This document shows, piece after piece, positions 1 to 12,559 of a stretch of 64,000 bases of DNA. The first letter of the stretch is position 1. Each line of letters starts with the position of its first letter. Made by a program: the position numbers and the translations under genes. The stretch is from Ecdyonurus torrentis. Lineage: Eukaryota > Arthropoda > Insecta > Ephemeroptera > Heptageniidae. The notes under the pieces are model-generated. The model was given only the letters and a program-made list of their open reading frames with translations. It searched no databases and had not been told where the DNA came from. The stretch covers positions 27,281,743 to 27,345,742 of the forward strand of contig OX439132.1 of the NCBI GenBank assembly GCA_949318235.1, written 5' to 3'.

Positions 1-545
1 GTCGTATACAGATACACCGCGTGGGTGAAAATTGATGGCTTATTATTCGCTCTCACCTTAATCATTGTAATGATACATTGAATTAGAATAATGATTTTAC
101 TGTACAATAGGAGTAAAATAATTCTGTATGAATTAATATTTACACATGTTGTAATCATTTAAATAATATTGCTTAACATTTTTAATGGTATTATTTTACA
201 TGACTCAAACTGTTAAACTGTACGTTTCTATTGCACAGAGGAAAACGTAGATGCAAATTAATTCAGCAACTAATTTCACTAAAATTATTATAACCTGCAG
301 TGCATTTTTTTTATGTAAAAAAAAAAAAAAAAAACTTGGAAGATTAAAAATATATGATTTTGGTGCATTGGTACCATAGTAAATTTTGAATTTACATAAA
401 ATAACTCTCTTTTAGTTAGGTTATTGCCAGTTGTAGGTGCTAACAACTAAAAATAATTTAAATACCTTTCAAAGATATCATTGCAGTTGGGTTTCATTCA
501 ATATTTACTTTTAAAGTTCTAGTAGCAGTATTGTTAAAAACGTAA

Positions 546-890
546 AGCCATAGACCACAGAAAACAACATAAATTATGCTTTTTAATGAATGTACACGAA
601 ATGGGATCTTCAAAACTGATTACAATTTTTACCAGAATGTTAATGTAGCCCCACGAGAGAGCGTGAAAATACTGTAAAGTATGCAATTTGCGTGACCATT
701 CATGTTTCTGACGTCAGAAACATTAAAAAATTAGCAGAAAATGTTGTGCGGGTTGCATAAATAGAAAATTTTCTGATCACTGCTTTGGAGCTATAATTGG
801 ATTTTGAGACAAACTAAAGTTATTTATGTAAGTACCATGCACCAAGTGTTTTGTGATATAAATGCTTATGTTTTCTTCCGGTCTATTCCT
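546..890 (+). mobile_element. TTAA-flanked MITE, family B copy 1
   Basis: A 345-bp element with imperfect TIRs: the left end reads AGCCATAGACCACA and the right end, reverse-complemented, reads AGGAATAGACCGGA. It is followed by TTAA and preceded by GTAA, one change from TTAA. Two other copies lie at 37066 (plus) and about 57106-57432 (minus). Internal landmarks shared by all copies are the GAGAGCGTGAAAATA and TTGTGCGGGTTGCATA blocks. It has no coding capacity. The TTAA flanks suggest mobilisation by a piggyBac-type transposase, which is an inference. Confidence 0.75.
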
Positions 891-1438
891 TTAATTATGA
901 AAATACTACATTCAATATTTTTAAATATTATAATTAAGTAAAGTTTATTATTATGACGATTGATAATTTTAATATTAATTATACTAGAAAATGATTGAAA
1001 AGAAATGTATCATTATAAAAAATTATATATATACATACATTGGATGCTTATTGAGCTGATATTAAAGTATCATTAAAATATGTTGTGCAAATATTAAAAT
1101 CTGATTATATAAATTTGTTACTAAAATAGAAAGCAATTATTATTAGATATGATCGCTTATATCCATGTTGTTATAAGAGACTGTGACGTGCATACATACA
1201 CTCTCGCATGTAAATATATAAATATTTTAATTGCATTTTTTTTAATTAAAGTATACCGTATATGATATTTCTTTTGTTTTGTTAATGTCAAAGAGTAACT
1301 TGATTTATTTTTTTAAATTATTTTTTTATTGCTATTATTATGACAAAAATAGCACATTTCGTAGAAAATACATCCAATTATTTAAACCGCCATTAGATGA
1401 TTTTTTAAAGTGTGTTAATGTTAAAAGAGTTAATTATT

Positions 1439-1538
1439 TCTCTCTTTCTCTCTCTCTCTCTCTCTTTCTCTTTCTCTTTCTCTTTCTCTTTCTCTTTCTC
1501 TTTCTCTTTCTCTTTCTCTTTCTCTTTCTCTTTCTCTC
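1439..1538. repeat. (CT)n to (TTTCTC)n compound microsatellite
   Basis: A pure CT dinucleotide tract that changes into a six-base TTTCTC repeat. The change suggests that a T-insertion variant was amplified. Confidence 0.95.
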
Positions 1539-1907
1539 ACACTTTCTCAAACAATTTTAATTAAAGATAGATTTTCATAAAATGCATGATACTGATTGGT
1601 GTTATTTATATAATGTACTGTACATATAACAACAACAAGAAGAAGTAAGAAGAATAATAAAAAGTGTTTGGAAGAGTAAGTCGTACTTTTGTAAGTTATT
1701 GCATTACTTGAATTCTTCATTATTGTTAAAAAATTAATAAATGCGCAATTTTTATTTACTTTTTTTTTTTTTTAATTTTTTTTATTGAAATTCATACCAT
1801 TATTATTTATTATTTCATAAAACGATAAGGGAGTGTTGAATTGTTGTTTGTGACGCGAATTTCAATACCCACACAGTTTTGACAGTTTTGCTAAGCGATA
1901 GCAATGG

Positions 1908-1910
<3 letters not shown>

Positions 1911-1976
<66 letters not shown>
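1911..1976. repeat. (AG)n microsatellite
   Basis: About 33 AG units, followed by a short imperfect extension. Confidence 0.95.
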
Positions 1977-1977
<1 letters not shown>

Positions 1978-2212
1978 AAGAGAGAGAATTTAGCCCTTGT
2001 ATGATGACGTTAATCAAAGGATTACTATTACATAATATTTCATCACAAATGCCAACAAAATTTAATATCTAAAAGAGATTTCATTTTTAATGCACAGTAA
2101 AAATTTATATTTTTTCTCATCTAGTAATTTTTATTATTATATTTTGAATTAAAATATCTGAATTAAAAAATATATATATTTATTGTCATAGGCATGGCAC
2201 ATTAATTTAATT

Positions 2213-3284
2213 ACACGGAAAATAAAATATACTTAAATTAAGCAAAAAGCTAGTATTAAAATGCTGTGTTTTGCAATAGAGACAGTCCTAACTGAGAATT
2301 AGTAGGGCGGTATGCTAGACCCGCTCCTACCTGCGCGGAGCATAGCATACCTGTCGGCCAGGAGAAATAGACTCAGGTGAGGTGGGCTTGCAAACTCACC
2401 CCTAGTATATTTGAGTTAGCACTAATATACTAAATTTTAGAATTGGACCGCAAAATGGCGTACATGAGATTTTTTTAAATAATTTTGTGTATTAATTTAA
2501 TTATTAATTATTATAAAAAATAAACGTTGGTAATAATTTGAAATATTCAATGAAATGAAAAATTCCCGCGGTGGATGTTCTTAGTTTTTTATAATTGTAT
2601 GCAAATATACTTTCATATAAATTACATAATTATAAATCATATCATAATTTGTTAGTAGCGGGGGACACAGGACCATTTTTTTTTCAATGCGTCGATCGGG
2701 TTTGGCTACCATAGGCTATATCGATGAATATATCAAATGTAATATACCATTGTGTTACGATATATGACGACTCATTTTGCACCTTACTTGACTGTGCGAT
2801 TACTTCATTTTTATTTTTTATGTAAAATCGTCACTTATAATTCTATTTGCATGAAATACGCGGTAATTAAGACAGTTAAAGTATTTTTATAAATCTGATA
2901 GTTTAGAATTAATTACCTTCTTCATTGTCTCCTGAAAAATAGAGAAACGTGGCCATTTAAACGGAGATTGACTGATTTTAGCAATGCTAGCTCCTAGTTC
3001 GCGGGAATACTAGATCGGCTCAGGCGGGTTAAGCACACCTGCGCTGGCAGTTAGGTGCCGCTCCTCCTGGATCTCAGGTGACATAAAAACTATACTGACT
3101 ATAACTGACGCTAGGTACCGCTCCACCTAGATCGCAGGTGGTATAAAATCTAAAGCTAGGGTTTTGGCGTCACTTATGCTAGAGATGCAGGTTACTCAGA
3201 TCTTGCAAGCATGTACTAGGGCGCGGGCTTATTTGCGTTAGTATACTAATCTACTTAAATTTAGCATATCTTTTTTTTCCGTGT
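2213..3284. mobile_element. 1.07-kb TIR element, non-autonomous
   Basis: The left end is ACACGGAAAATAAAA and the right end, reverse-complemented, is ACACGGAAAAAAAAG. Beyond these the TIRs decay through an ATACTTAAAT-like stretch. Subterminal regions are GC-rich, unlike the AT-rich middle. The right side carries two 60-bp tandem units (about 3052 and 3112), each with a CCGCTCC and CAGGTG core. A direct repeat with a GTTAG..A..CTAAT core occurs at about 2403-2440 and 3228-3268. No transposase open frame exists. Target duplication is not resolved. It is probably a non-autonomous DNA transposon; the superfamily is unknown. Confidence 0.6.
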
Positions 3285-3285
3285 A

Positions 3286-4405
3286 CCAATTATATATTTA
3301 TATATAAATATGTATACACTATAGGGTGTATGCATTCATGTTAAAGTCGACGCCATGTTGGATAACTCAAAAACATAGGTGGCATAGGAAAATAACTCAT
3401 TTTGCCAGTTTAAAACCACTACGCAATATTTTTGAGAGCATTGATGCTGTAAATATGTTGAATTAGTATCTCAAGTATGTGAGAAAAATAACAAAAATAA
3501 CAAAAATAACAAATTAACAGATTTCCCAAAGAAAATTGGCTTAAATGAAGTTTGTCCTATGCTGAGCAATGTTATTCACTACTCCAGTATGGCCTCCAAG
3601 CGCAATAAATATGACGTCATCCGCATACACCATATACACATATAATTTTAGGTGGTGCAGAATGATTCTTTCCTCAATTTTTTAAAATTAAAAAATTATA
3701 ACAGTGATATTGCACAATCTTGTAGATAAATTTGGTCTAAAGTTAAAGCCTTATTGTGTAATATTTACTAACGTAGCTTTTGTATATGTATACACAAGAG
3801 ATTTCATTCATAATGCGTATATAAGATGCCTCAATTTTACTCTTTATTATGTTCAAATGTCAAGGTTATGTGAGGGGTTGACGATTTCCTAAAAGTTTGC
3901 TACATTTGCGTCGCACAAGTAATGATTACTCCTTCATAATGAGTGTAATTTGAAACTGTATGAGCAGAGACGATAGGCTATAATATTAAAGTGAAGAGAG
4001 AAATGTTTCTTTTTCAGTTTATTTTTAGTGATGAAATCGAAATTTTAGTCAAGTGTATATATAAGGATTGAGTAATATAATATGTATTATTTTAAAACAT
4101 AAAGAAATGGCTTCTACTGTATACTTTAATTAGCTTATAAGATCATTAATGGTTTTTAAGTTAATATATAAAAAAAGCATTTTCATTATCATACGAAATT
4201 AAAGAGAAACTATACTGTAATACAATCTATGTTTATACAACATTGTTATGCGCTTCTACAACATACAAATATTTTTCATTTGACATTGGATGATTTTTAT
4301 TTTCATAAGTTTTTAATATTATGCAATTGTTACCAGAATCTCTAACGGCTTATTAAACTATATCAATGTTTCTTAAGGATGAAAAATTCTGGTCAAATTG
4401 TTCAA
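3286..4405. other. Intergenic stretch
   Basis: AT-rich with no supportable gene. A three-copy 9-bp tandem (AAAAATAAC) lies near 3483-3511 and a TGACGTCA palindrome at 3612. The open frame at 3704-3892 lacks coding character. Confidence 0.6.
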
Positions 4406-4456
4406 ACACACACACACACACACACACACATGTATGTATGTATGTATATATATATA

Positions 4457-4548
<92 letters not shown>
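4406..4548. repeat. (CA)n-(TGTA)n-(TA)n compound microsatellite
   Basis: A CA tract (4406-4431) runs through a short TGTA tract into about 50 TA units. It abuts the left end of the TIR element that starts at about 4549. Confidence 0.95.
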
Positions 4549-4551
<3 letters not shown>

Positions 4552-4771
4552 ACCATTACCAAAATAAGAAGAGAGGTTATTACAACCGGATGCACTCCTT
4601 TTCTCGGATTCGGATTCTAATCAAGTTATAGAAATAAAATTTAACACGTATTAACTTCAATACTATATTGATCACCTGTAAATTGTTGGTGTTTATCTGT
4701 TGAAAATTGTGTCAGAAAAAGGGTGCATCCGGTTGTAAAATTCTCTGTTCATATTTTGGCCAGGGTGTGTG
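4549..4771. mobile_element. MITE with TIRs of about 50 bp, inserted at TA
   Basis: Left end AACACCATTACCAAAATA; right end, reverse-complemented, CACACCCTGGCCAAAATA. Similarity continues through AGAG and ACAACCGGATGCAC in both arms. Both sides are bordered by TA, which fits a Tc1/mariner-type target site. It is non-coding. The left side is fused to a long (TA)n tract, so either it inserted into the microsatellite or the TA target duplication seeded it. Confidence 0.65.
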
Positions 4772-5602
4772 TATAATTTGTTATTTAAATATCTGGGTCC
4801 TAAAAAGTGCAGCAATTTTCTCTATATAATATCGTTTAAAGGATGGTTTTGCAATGCTAAAGTAACAGTAAATTAAGTTGTTGTTTTTTTTGTATGAAAT
4901 TGGCTTCGAAAATAAGAACATTATTTACATACTTAATTAACTAAGAAACTGACAGACAAGTATTATTTATTTAGCTGTAACACCATCTCTGACTATCAAT
5001 TTTATTTTATTTCTTCTTTTTCAAATAACTTTCAAGTACCCAAGTACACTTTATTTAATGATTCAAATTGCTGCTTAAATGTTAAATGTTCATAATAATG
5101 AAATAAAGCACCTTGGAAAATTGATCCAAAAGTTCTTCACTCTAATTAATTAATTTTAAAATCATATAGCGTGGGTGATTCAAATATCATAAGGTTTATT
5201 ATTGTATACTACCAGGATGGTAATATCAACCATTTCATAATGACGAAGTTCCACTTGTTGCTATTTTACAGGTTGTATTTAGGTCGAGAATACTTTCTGA
5301 AAATATTTTCTTTGTTTTACGAGAATTCAAATTATAGTATGTCCATCTTTTGAGCAAAAATGGTATTGAAGAATATATTGTCAGTACAGGTTAATGTCTA
5401 TTCAAGGTAGGTTCTGTTAGTGACGTCATTGCTTGTTTCATATTCCGTCTTTACTTTAAAAAAGTGACTACTTAAACGAGGACAGTGTGACGTCATACCT
5501 ATTGTTTCGGCGAGTAAAGCTATGTATACGAATTTCTATCACTTGCAGTAGCTGAATCTGTTGGATATGCATTCACGTATTATAGTTGTTGTGATTGCAA
5601 CA
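4772..5602. other. Intergenic stretch with two CRE palindromes
   Basis: No gene. TGACGTCA occurs at 5421-5428 and 5488-5495, 67 bp apart, in a locally GC-richer segment. No TIR or promoter was recognised around them. Confidence 0.55.
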
Positions 5603-5627
5603 AAGAGAGAAAGAGAGACGGAGAGAG

Positions 5628-5669
<42 letters not shown>
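5603..5669. repeat. (GA)n microsatellite
   Basis: GA-rich tract, imperfect on its left side and pure GA on its right. Confidence 0.95.
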
Positions 5670-5673
<4 letters not shown>

Positions 5674-7359
5674 ATTTTCTATTTGAATTATAAACTATCA
5701 TTTAAATACAATTTTAAGACCAGAAATAATTTAATTAATTTTAATTAATTAATTAATAATAATAATTAATTTTTGCCTATATTTACGTATTTTACTAAAA
5801 TTGAAATTATAGTATTTAACATTTTTTTAAGGTAAAAATGCGATTTTGGAAAAGTAAGGTCTTTAAGTAAGGACTTTGATGATGTATTTTTTTTTTATAG
5901 AATTATTCTTAGCCTTTAATATGAACTTCATATTAAGTAAATTACTGTAAACTTATATCCACTTCAACCCCTGTTTCTTCTTGAAACATTATATTATTAA
6001 GTGCCAAGTGCGCATAATATGAAACTATTATTACTATAATTGATCATGCGATATAATTAAAATTTTCCTTGTATGAGGAATACGTGGAATATAATATAAT
6101 TTATTTTATCGATTTCAAATATATAACATCCAAATACATAAATTATTGAATCTTTGTCATAGAAATATTTTTTATTGATCCAGACAGTTCATAGCAAGTA
6201 TTATTATTTACTGTCATTCAATACTTTATAAAAAATCTATGCTTTTTTTTTTTTTTTTTTTTTTTTTTCAATATGCATGGTTTTCCTTTGACTTTCTTAT
6301 AAATCTGATATTGCGATATATTAAAATTGAAAGATTTGTTTTATTTTAGCAAACTAAATATTGTGTGAAACTGTTTATATATAGTATTCTTATCTGTTCT
6401 AGATCTTAATAAAAATTAACTATCTTTTTTACATCTTTTAATTCAAGAAAGAATAATAAAATTTTAAAAAAATGTATGATTCTTTATTTTCTTATATATT
6501 TTAGTATTAATATTATTATATATTCTAATCTATATGATTGGCATAATTATATTAAAGTGCATTTTTTTTTCAAATAAAAATATATTTTTAAATTTTCTAT
6601 ATTATTATCATTTCTAAATGCAACATTAATTTAAAATTCTAAAATAAGGAAGGATTAAAAATTAAAATACATTATATATTTTTAATAGTATGATTTTTTT
6701 TTTTATTATTATCACATTTCTTATTTATTTTTATTGACACGTATCACAATTTTCCACTTCTAATAGTGTGCATTTAATAGATAAAAGGGAAAATATTGTG
6801 CATGAGCTACGTTGTTAAGCATTTATAGAATAATATACACATATTTTATTACATTTTTTTATATATATATTATAATATTTTGTTTTCTAATTAAAAACAT
6901 CACTTCTTGCTTACACAATAATATTACACAATCCATCATAATGTCACCTTATTTTTATTTACGGTGTCAAATTGTTCAAGGCACGCTTTGTGAATCTTTC
7001 CATCAACAAAACACACACAAAAATAAAAATAATAAAAACAATGTATTGACAAATAAAAAATATGTACTATTTCTATTTAAAATTGTCTTAATAAGTTTTA
7101 TTTTTTCTGGGAAATAATATTCCTTTAAAGAATTATAATATATACTATTAAGTATTGATTTTAAATATATATTATTAACATCAATAGTGGACAAAAAACA
7201 GTTATAATATAGCACATTAATACATGTATATTTTAATATATTTTTAAATATCTGTAAACACCGATATATATATATATTGTTACTTTTTTTTTCTATTTTA
7301 ATTTAAATTTGAAACATTTATTATATTGTTCTAATACATGCAATTTTTTTTTTTACCAT
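5670..7359. other. Intergenic AT-rich stretch
   Basis: Very AT-rich, with a 27-T homopolymer at about 6242-6268 and no recognisable gene. Open frames near 6812-7215 are AT-bias frames without similarity to anything I know. The right end is the 3' flank of the minus-strand gene. Confidence 0.6.
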
Positions 7360-7365
7360 TTTATT
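7360..7365 (-). terminator. Poly(A) signal of the 7452-8237 gene
   Basis: AATAAA on the minus strand, about 87 nt past the stop codon of the gene above it. It is the first clear signal there. Confidence 0.6.
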
Positions 7366-7451
7366 GTGAGCTGATATTGATGTAGAGAAAATAATAATAA
7401 ACACAAAGGGTAAACACAATTCACGTTGTTGTTTAACAAGATTCAAAAAGT

Positions 7452-8237
7452 TTATCGGTCTAAACACAATGCTGAAAGTGCAGCTGCTCTTTGTAGACAA
7501 CAAAGTTCAGCTGTAGGTGGATAACACGAATAATTATGTACAGGATATAAATATCCACGTCCTCCTGTTTGTCTTAATGGTACACGTTGTGTAGGTAATC
7601 CAGATAATCCTTTAACATAAGTATAAGCAACTGGAGAACGTAAAATACGTTCATTACGTTTTTTACTTTTCTTTTCTTTGTTTGATTCTGTTGGTAAGAA
7701 AAGTGCATTAAGACTTAATGAACGTAATGCATGTTTTAATGATGCTGGTGACCACCTTGATTTTGATGCTCTACGACGTGTTGGTGAAGAAGAAGATTCA
7801 TCAGTTTGGTGTGTTGAACTTGGACTTTGTGGCACAGAACTACTTTCTTGACTAGCTGTACCTGTACTTGTACCTCGATGTACTGGAGTACTTGAATTAG
7901 AACTTGACGAGGAGCTAGCGTGATGAGATAACGGTCGGTGTCTGTGATGATGATGGTGGTGTCTCCTTGGTCGATTCAATGCCAGTTTAACAGTCTGTTC
8001 CTCTTCTTCAGATATTTCATCGTCACCACTATCATTACTTTCAGAATTTGCAGAAATATGATGAATTAATATACGTGGTTCCAAAACTGTAGCAGCAGTC
8101 GTTATATTAGAGTTATCAATATAGTTATAATTTTTTATAATATATCGAGTTATTTCTTTAAATCTATTAACACCACGTAAATGTGCGGTGTTTAAAGATA
8201 TGGTTGAGTCACAAACACAGGTTGTATTTGAATCCAT
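7452..8237 (-). CDS. Unknown basic Ser/His-rich protein, 261 aa, single exon
   Basis: I do not recognise this protein with certainty. It has no signal peptide, membrane segment or catalytic motif. In order it shows: an N-terminal part of mixed composition (1-60); an acidic patch SNDSGDDEISEEEE (67-80); a His run with Arg (91-104); a Ser/Thr-rich low-complexity part (107-151); a basic segment RRRASKSRWSP (154-164); a likely amphipathic helix (165-182, SLKHALRSLSLNALF); a Lys-rich patch (187-198); then RILRSPVAYTYVKGLSGLP and TQRVP, the most conserved-looking block, and a Cys-containing tail. I have an unverified recollection that a short insect domain of unknown function (DUF4797) carries a similar motif. 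Charge and low complexity suggest an intrinsically disordered cytosolic or nuclear protein. Coding reality is supported by unbiased amino-acid usage, GC above the flanks, a TATA/Initiator promoter, an RFX X-box and a downstream AATAAA. Only one exon is needed; the ATG lies 15 nt from the predicted transcription start. Confidence 0.8.
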   Translation of the reverse strand: MDSNTTCVCDSTISLNTAHLRGVNRFKEITRYIIKNYNYIDNSNITTAATVLEPRILIHHISANSESNDSGDDEISEEEEQTVKLALNRPRRHHHHHHRHRPLSHHASSSSSSNSSTPVHRGTSTGTASQESSSVPQSPSSTHQTDESSSSPTRRRASKSRWSPASLKHALRSLSLNALFLPTESNKEKKSKKRNERILRSPVAYTYVKGLSGLPTQRVPLRQTGGRGYLYPVHNYSCYPPTAELCCLQRAAALSALCLDR

Positions 8238-8248
8238 GTTTATTTGTT

Positions 8249-8286
8249 GACTGAATAAATCTCACCCGCGGTCCATTGCTTTTATC
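8249..8286 (-). promoter_or_regulatory. Core promoter of the 7452-8237 gene
   Basis: On the minus strand GATAAAAG (8286-8279) is followed by TCAGTC (8254-8249), a full match to the arthropod Initiator TCAKTY. If A at 8252 is +1, the TATA-like box starts near -33 and the 5' UTR is 15 nt. The two elements reinforce each other by spacing. Confidence 0.6.
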
Positions 8287-8338
8287 CTCTTTCGAAAGAC
8301 GTGGCCCTGCACTGAGCGTTGTTGTTTTCAATAAGGGG

Positions 8339-8352
8339 GTTGCTATGACAAC
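8339..8352. promoter_or_regulatory. RFX-type X-box
   Basis: GTTGCTATGACAAC matches RYYRYYN(1-3)RRNRAC with no mismatch and differs from GTTGCCATGGCAAC by two transitions. It lies 102-115 bp upstream of the ATG of the minus-strand gene and about 87-100 bp upstream of its predicted start. That is the usual position of X-boxes in RFX-regulated ciliary genes of insects and nematodes. Function here is inferred. Confidence 0.6.
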
Positions 8353-8568
8353 CGTGGTGGTGCTGTGCACGTCGTCATGTATTCCTAATTAACACGTAAT
8401 AATAACAATACAAGAACAATTTTCATTGTTATTAACTACCTTACCAAACACTATTCTTCTAATAATGTAATGTCACTTTATTAATACGTTTTGTTTAATT
8501 TTAGATTTATAAAATGCAAATAGTTTATTATTATTATTATTATTGTCATTCCTTTTTTCGTTAAAAAT

Positions 8569-8570
<2 letters not shown>
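8353..8570. other. Upstream flank of the unknown gene
   Basis: GC-richer for about 40 bp, then AT-rich. No divergent gene was found on the plus strand. Confidence 0.5.

Positions 8571-8647
<77 letters not shown>
8571..8647. repeat. (TC)n microsatellite
   Basis: About 38 uninterrupted TC units, roughly 330 bp upstream of the unknown gene's ATG. Confidence 0.95.
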
Positions 8648-8653
<6 letters not shown>

Positions 8654-9034
8654 GCTTAAATTTTCTTTACCTATTAGTTTTCTCGAGATTATACCTTATA
8701 CTTTTTATTAACCATTTATTTGGGTTAAAATATATAATTCCTCAGCAATGAATGTAATAATATTGATTTATTTTTTAAGATTTCAATAACATATATGATA
8801 TGTAAAGATATGAAATAAATCTAATTTTAATTAGCTTTATAATTACATTGTCAACTGCGTATTATCCATTATTGTTTTAATAGGGGAAGTAAACAAGCAA
8901 ATTGAAATACAATGTACATTGATACACTGTGTATTGTTAGCATTATATAATATACTGCTTTAGTAATGAAAGCATAAAGAAATAAATTAGATATTCTTTA
9001 AAAATTTTAAATCATTATGTATGATGTTAATATC

Positions 9035-9146
9035 AGTGTTGTTCGTAAACCCTGTTTTCTTGCACCAAAAAATGCGCATTCCATTTGAATAACCAAAGTT
9101 GATCGTCATCTTAGGGGCAGAGAACAGGGTTTACGAACAGCATTAT
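9035..9146. mobile_element. Small fold-back element, about 110 bp
   Basis: Two arms of about 30 bp are inverted copies: the left contains GTTCGTAAACCCTGTTTTCT and the right, reverse-complemented, contains GTTCGTAAACCCTGTTCTCT. They enclose about 45 bp. No internal coding sequence. Superfamily unknown. Confidence 0.65.
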
Positions 9147-9537
9147 TGTTTTATCAAATTAAATGTCGTAATTTGCACATCTTAACAATTTACAGAAAGA
9201 ATTTTGAGGAAAAAAATATAAAATTTTGATCCAAGTATAAAATAGGAAAGCAGTGCATATCTTGGTAAAGAAACGTATTGAAATAATAATAATAATAAAA
9301 AAGGAAAAAGTTCTACATTGAGATAAATGTCAATACAGGGAAGATCTAAAAGAGCATCGGACTATTATGTTACATAAAGTGATATGAATCGAGGTTGAAA
9401 TACAATAATAAAAAAAACTCTTTTTTATCAATAAAAAATATTGTTATATGAAAAGGAAGCAGGAAAAGTTACGTATATAAATTACCTAAAGGTTCGTATA
9501 CTTGTCGGACAAATGTATTTCTGTCAAATTTCAATTT

Positions 9538-10497
<960 letters not shown>

Positions 10498-10570
<73 letters not shown>
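10498..10570. repeat. (AT)n microsatellite
   Basis: About 36 AT units. Confidence 0.95.
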
Positions 10571-10574
<4 letters not shown>

Positions 10575-10697
10575 CACGCAAGGTAATAATAACGACCACC
10601 AACAACAAAGGATTATATGAACACCCACTCACATACAAAAATTGTGACGCAATGATATTTGGCTATTTTGTCTATTGTTATAATAATATTCCGTTAA

Positions 10698-10701
<4 letters not shown>

Positions 10702-10776
<75 letters not shown>
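10702..10776. repeat. (TC)n microsatellite
   Basis: About 37 TC units with a single CG interruption in the middle. Confidence 0.95.
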
Positions 10777-10780
<4 letters not shown>

Positions 10781-12364
10781 GTTTATCATAAAAATAACAC
10801 ATAATATAACTAAAAATTATTCATTAACTTCATTTTTAAGATCAAAAATTTAAATAATTGATTTTGAATATTTTTAATTCCTTTAATGAAATTTTTAAAT
10901 TGAGGATCATATTACTTTTTTTTATATAATTTTATTGTCTTGATTAAAAAATATTTTCTATAATGTCACTTCAGAAAGTATGGAGTTAAAATTTAGCATT
11001 CAAGAAAAAAAAATGAAACAACCATCTTGATTAAAATTAGTTTTGAAGTAACCATTTACAAAGAATACAAAAGGATTAAATATCTTTGTTATAAACGTAT
11101 TCAAAAAATTCAACACAATGAATTTTTTTTATGCTAGTTTTTGTTACGTTATGTTTCTACTTTCAGTTTCCGTGTTTTCAGATAGTTGATGTCGATAGTA
11201 AATTAGAGAATGTATTGATTTTATTATGTCTCCTATATTGATATAACTTAAAGTATGAAATAAATTTTACAAATAATATAAGAGGAAAAATAAATTTCAT
11301 TTACCTTCTTGTAAATATTAGTAAGGAAAAGCGAAACCAACCATGATTTTTAAATTTGATAGATTTATTGTTTCCTAGTAAATTTATGCTAAAAAAAACA
11401 TACAGAATTGTATAAAAATTATCCCATGGTTGACAAAATATAAAAATTTCCGTATTGACAGACTCATTTTTAGTCGAAAGAAAAATATAAATATTGAGAT
11501 TGATTATTGATTTTTACATTGAGGACAATATATTTACAAAATACATGCCACAACTTCCTTATTTACACAAATAATTCTTTTTATCACGAGTATTGTTTGC
11601 AACAAAAATAATGTTGTATGATTTCCCTGAATAACTTACTTTATGCAAGGTAATAATAGGTCTATGTGGTTTATGATCGATAATTGTATTCATATGGAAA
11701 ATGTAGCTATTTTCGTAGCAAGTCCTCTAACTAATCCCTATGCAGTACAATGATAAGCTAACAATAATTTATCTTCACGATAAATATAACGATAACAAAA
11801 CTTAACATACAACGATTATGATCTACATTATATTATAGTTGACGATAACGGAAAGATAAACTAAATTTGTATTATTATTTCATAATTGTTTACGTAATTG
11901 TATAAATAGAGAAGTAAAATGTTGCTTACAAAATGAATTATTGTTATTGGATTAAACATTTTGTAAAACTGTCTTTCTTCTATAATAATCTTGACACAAA
12001 TTATTTGTTAATGGTTTTGTGTTGAAGCGTTAATTTTTGTTTGAAAACTTCTCAAAAATGGAGTTTGAAGTTTAGTTACCTATATTCAATATCATGATAA
12101 TCGTATTCAAATTTGAAAGTCTATAACGAGACCAATATTGAATTCAAGTTTGTCATCTTATAGTAGAAAATCTATAATAAGAAGAAAAGAAGAAATTACG
12201 TTCTTGATGCATTTATTTCATGATTCATAAATTTTGATAACTTGGAATCACACAAATTGCTACGTTTTTATTGTTATACAACATAACTGCTTTGCTAGTT
12301 AAATAAGTTATTATACAATATATCATGATTTATGATGCAATTAATAAATTTTGCTAAAATCAAG
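10777..12364. other. Intergenic AT-rich stretch
   Basis: No gene or delimited element. The part near 12175-12350 has weak similarity (GAAGAAATTACGT start) to the family-A elements and may be a decayed copy. Confidence 0.5.
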
Positions 12365-12392
12365 CTAGTATAGCCAGTGGGCCAGATATTTA

Positions 12393-12480
12393 GTCAGGCT
12401 TAAACCTCACCCTTTCAAAAATTGCATTTTTTTCTTGTATGCTTTTTTTTTTTAATAAAGACAATTATTTATTTATTTAT
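12393..12480 (+). repeat. Dispersed repeat, copy 1 (retroelement-tail-like)
   Basis: The block TTAAACCTCACCCTTTCAAA followed by T-rich DNA and AATAAAGACAATTATTTA recurs with substitutions at about 55595-55672. The T-rich, AATAAA-bearing end resembles a retroelement 3' end, but the family is unknown. Confidence 0.45.
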
Positions 12481-12559
12481 AATCAATAAGTATTTATTTT
12501 TGTCTGTACATTTATCAAGCTTTCTTATCGTTATTGAAGTTTCGATAAGTGACCGAAAT

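Larger units (their letters stand above)
893..2212. other. Intergenic stretch, AT-rich
   Basis: No gene is supportable here. The only structure I see is a (CT)n/(TTTCTC)n tract near 1.44-1.54 kb, an (AG)n tract at 1.91-1.98 kb and A/T homopolymers. The open frame at 1279-1560 is the read-through of the CT tract (Ser-Leu then Leu-Phe repeats) and is not a gene. Confidence 0.7.

Noticed and set aside
2641..2740. Apparent similarity between about 2650-2735 and 15660-15725
   Set aside because: Only scattered short matches around GACC-T-run and TAGGCT; not enough to call a repeat by eye.
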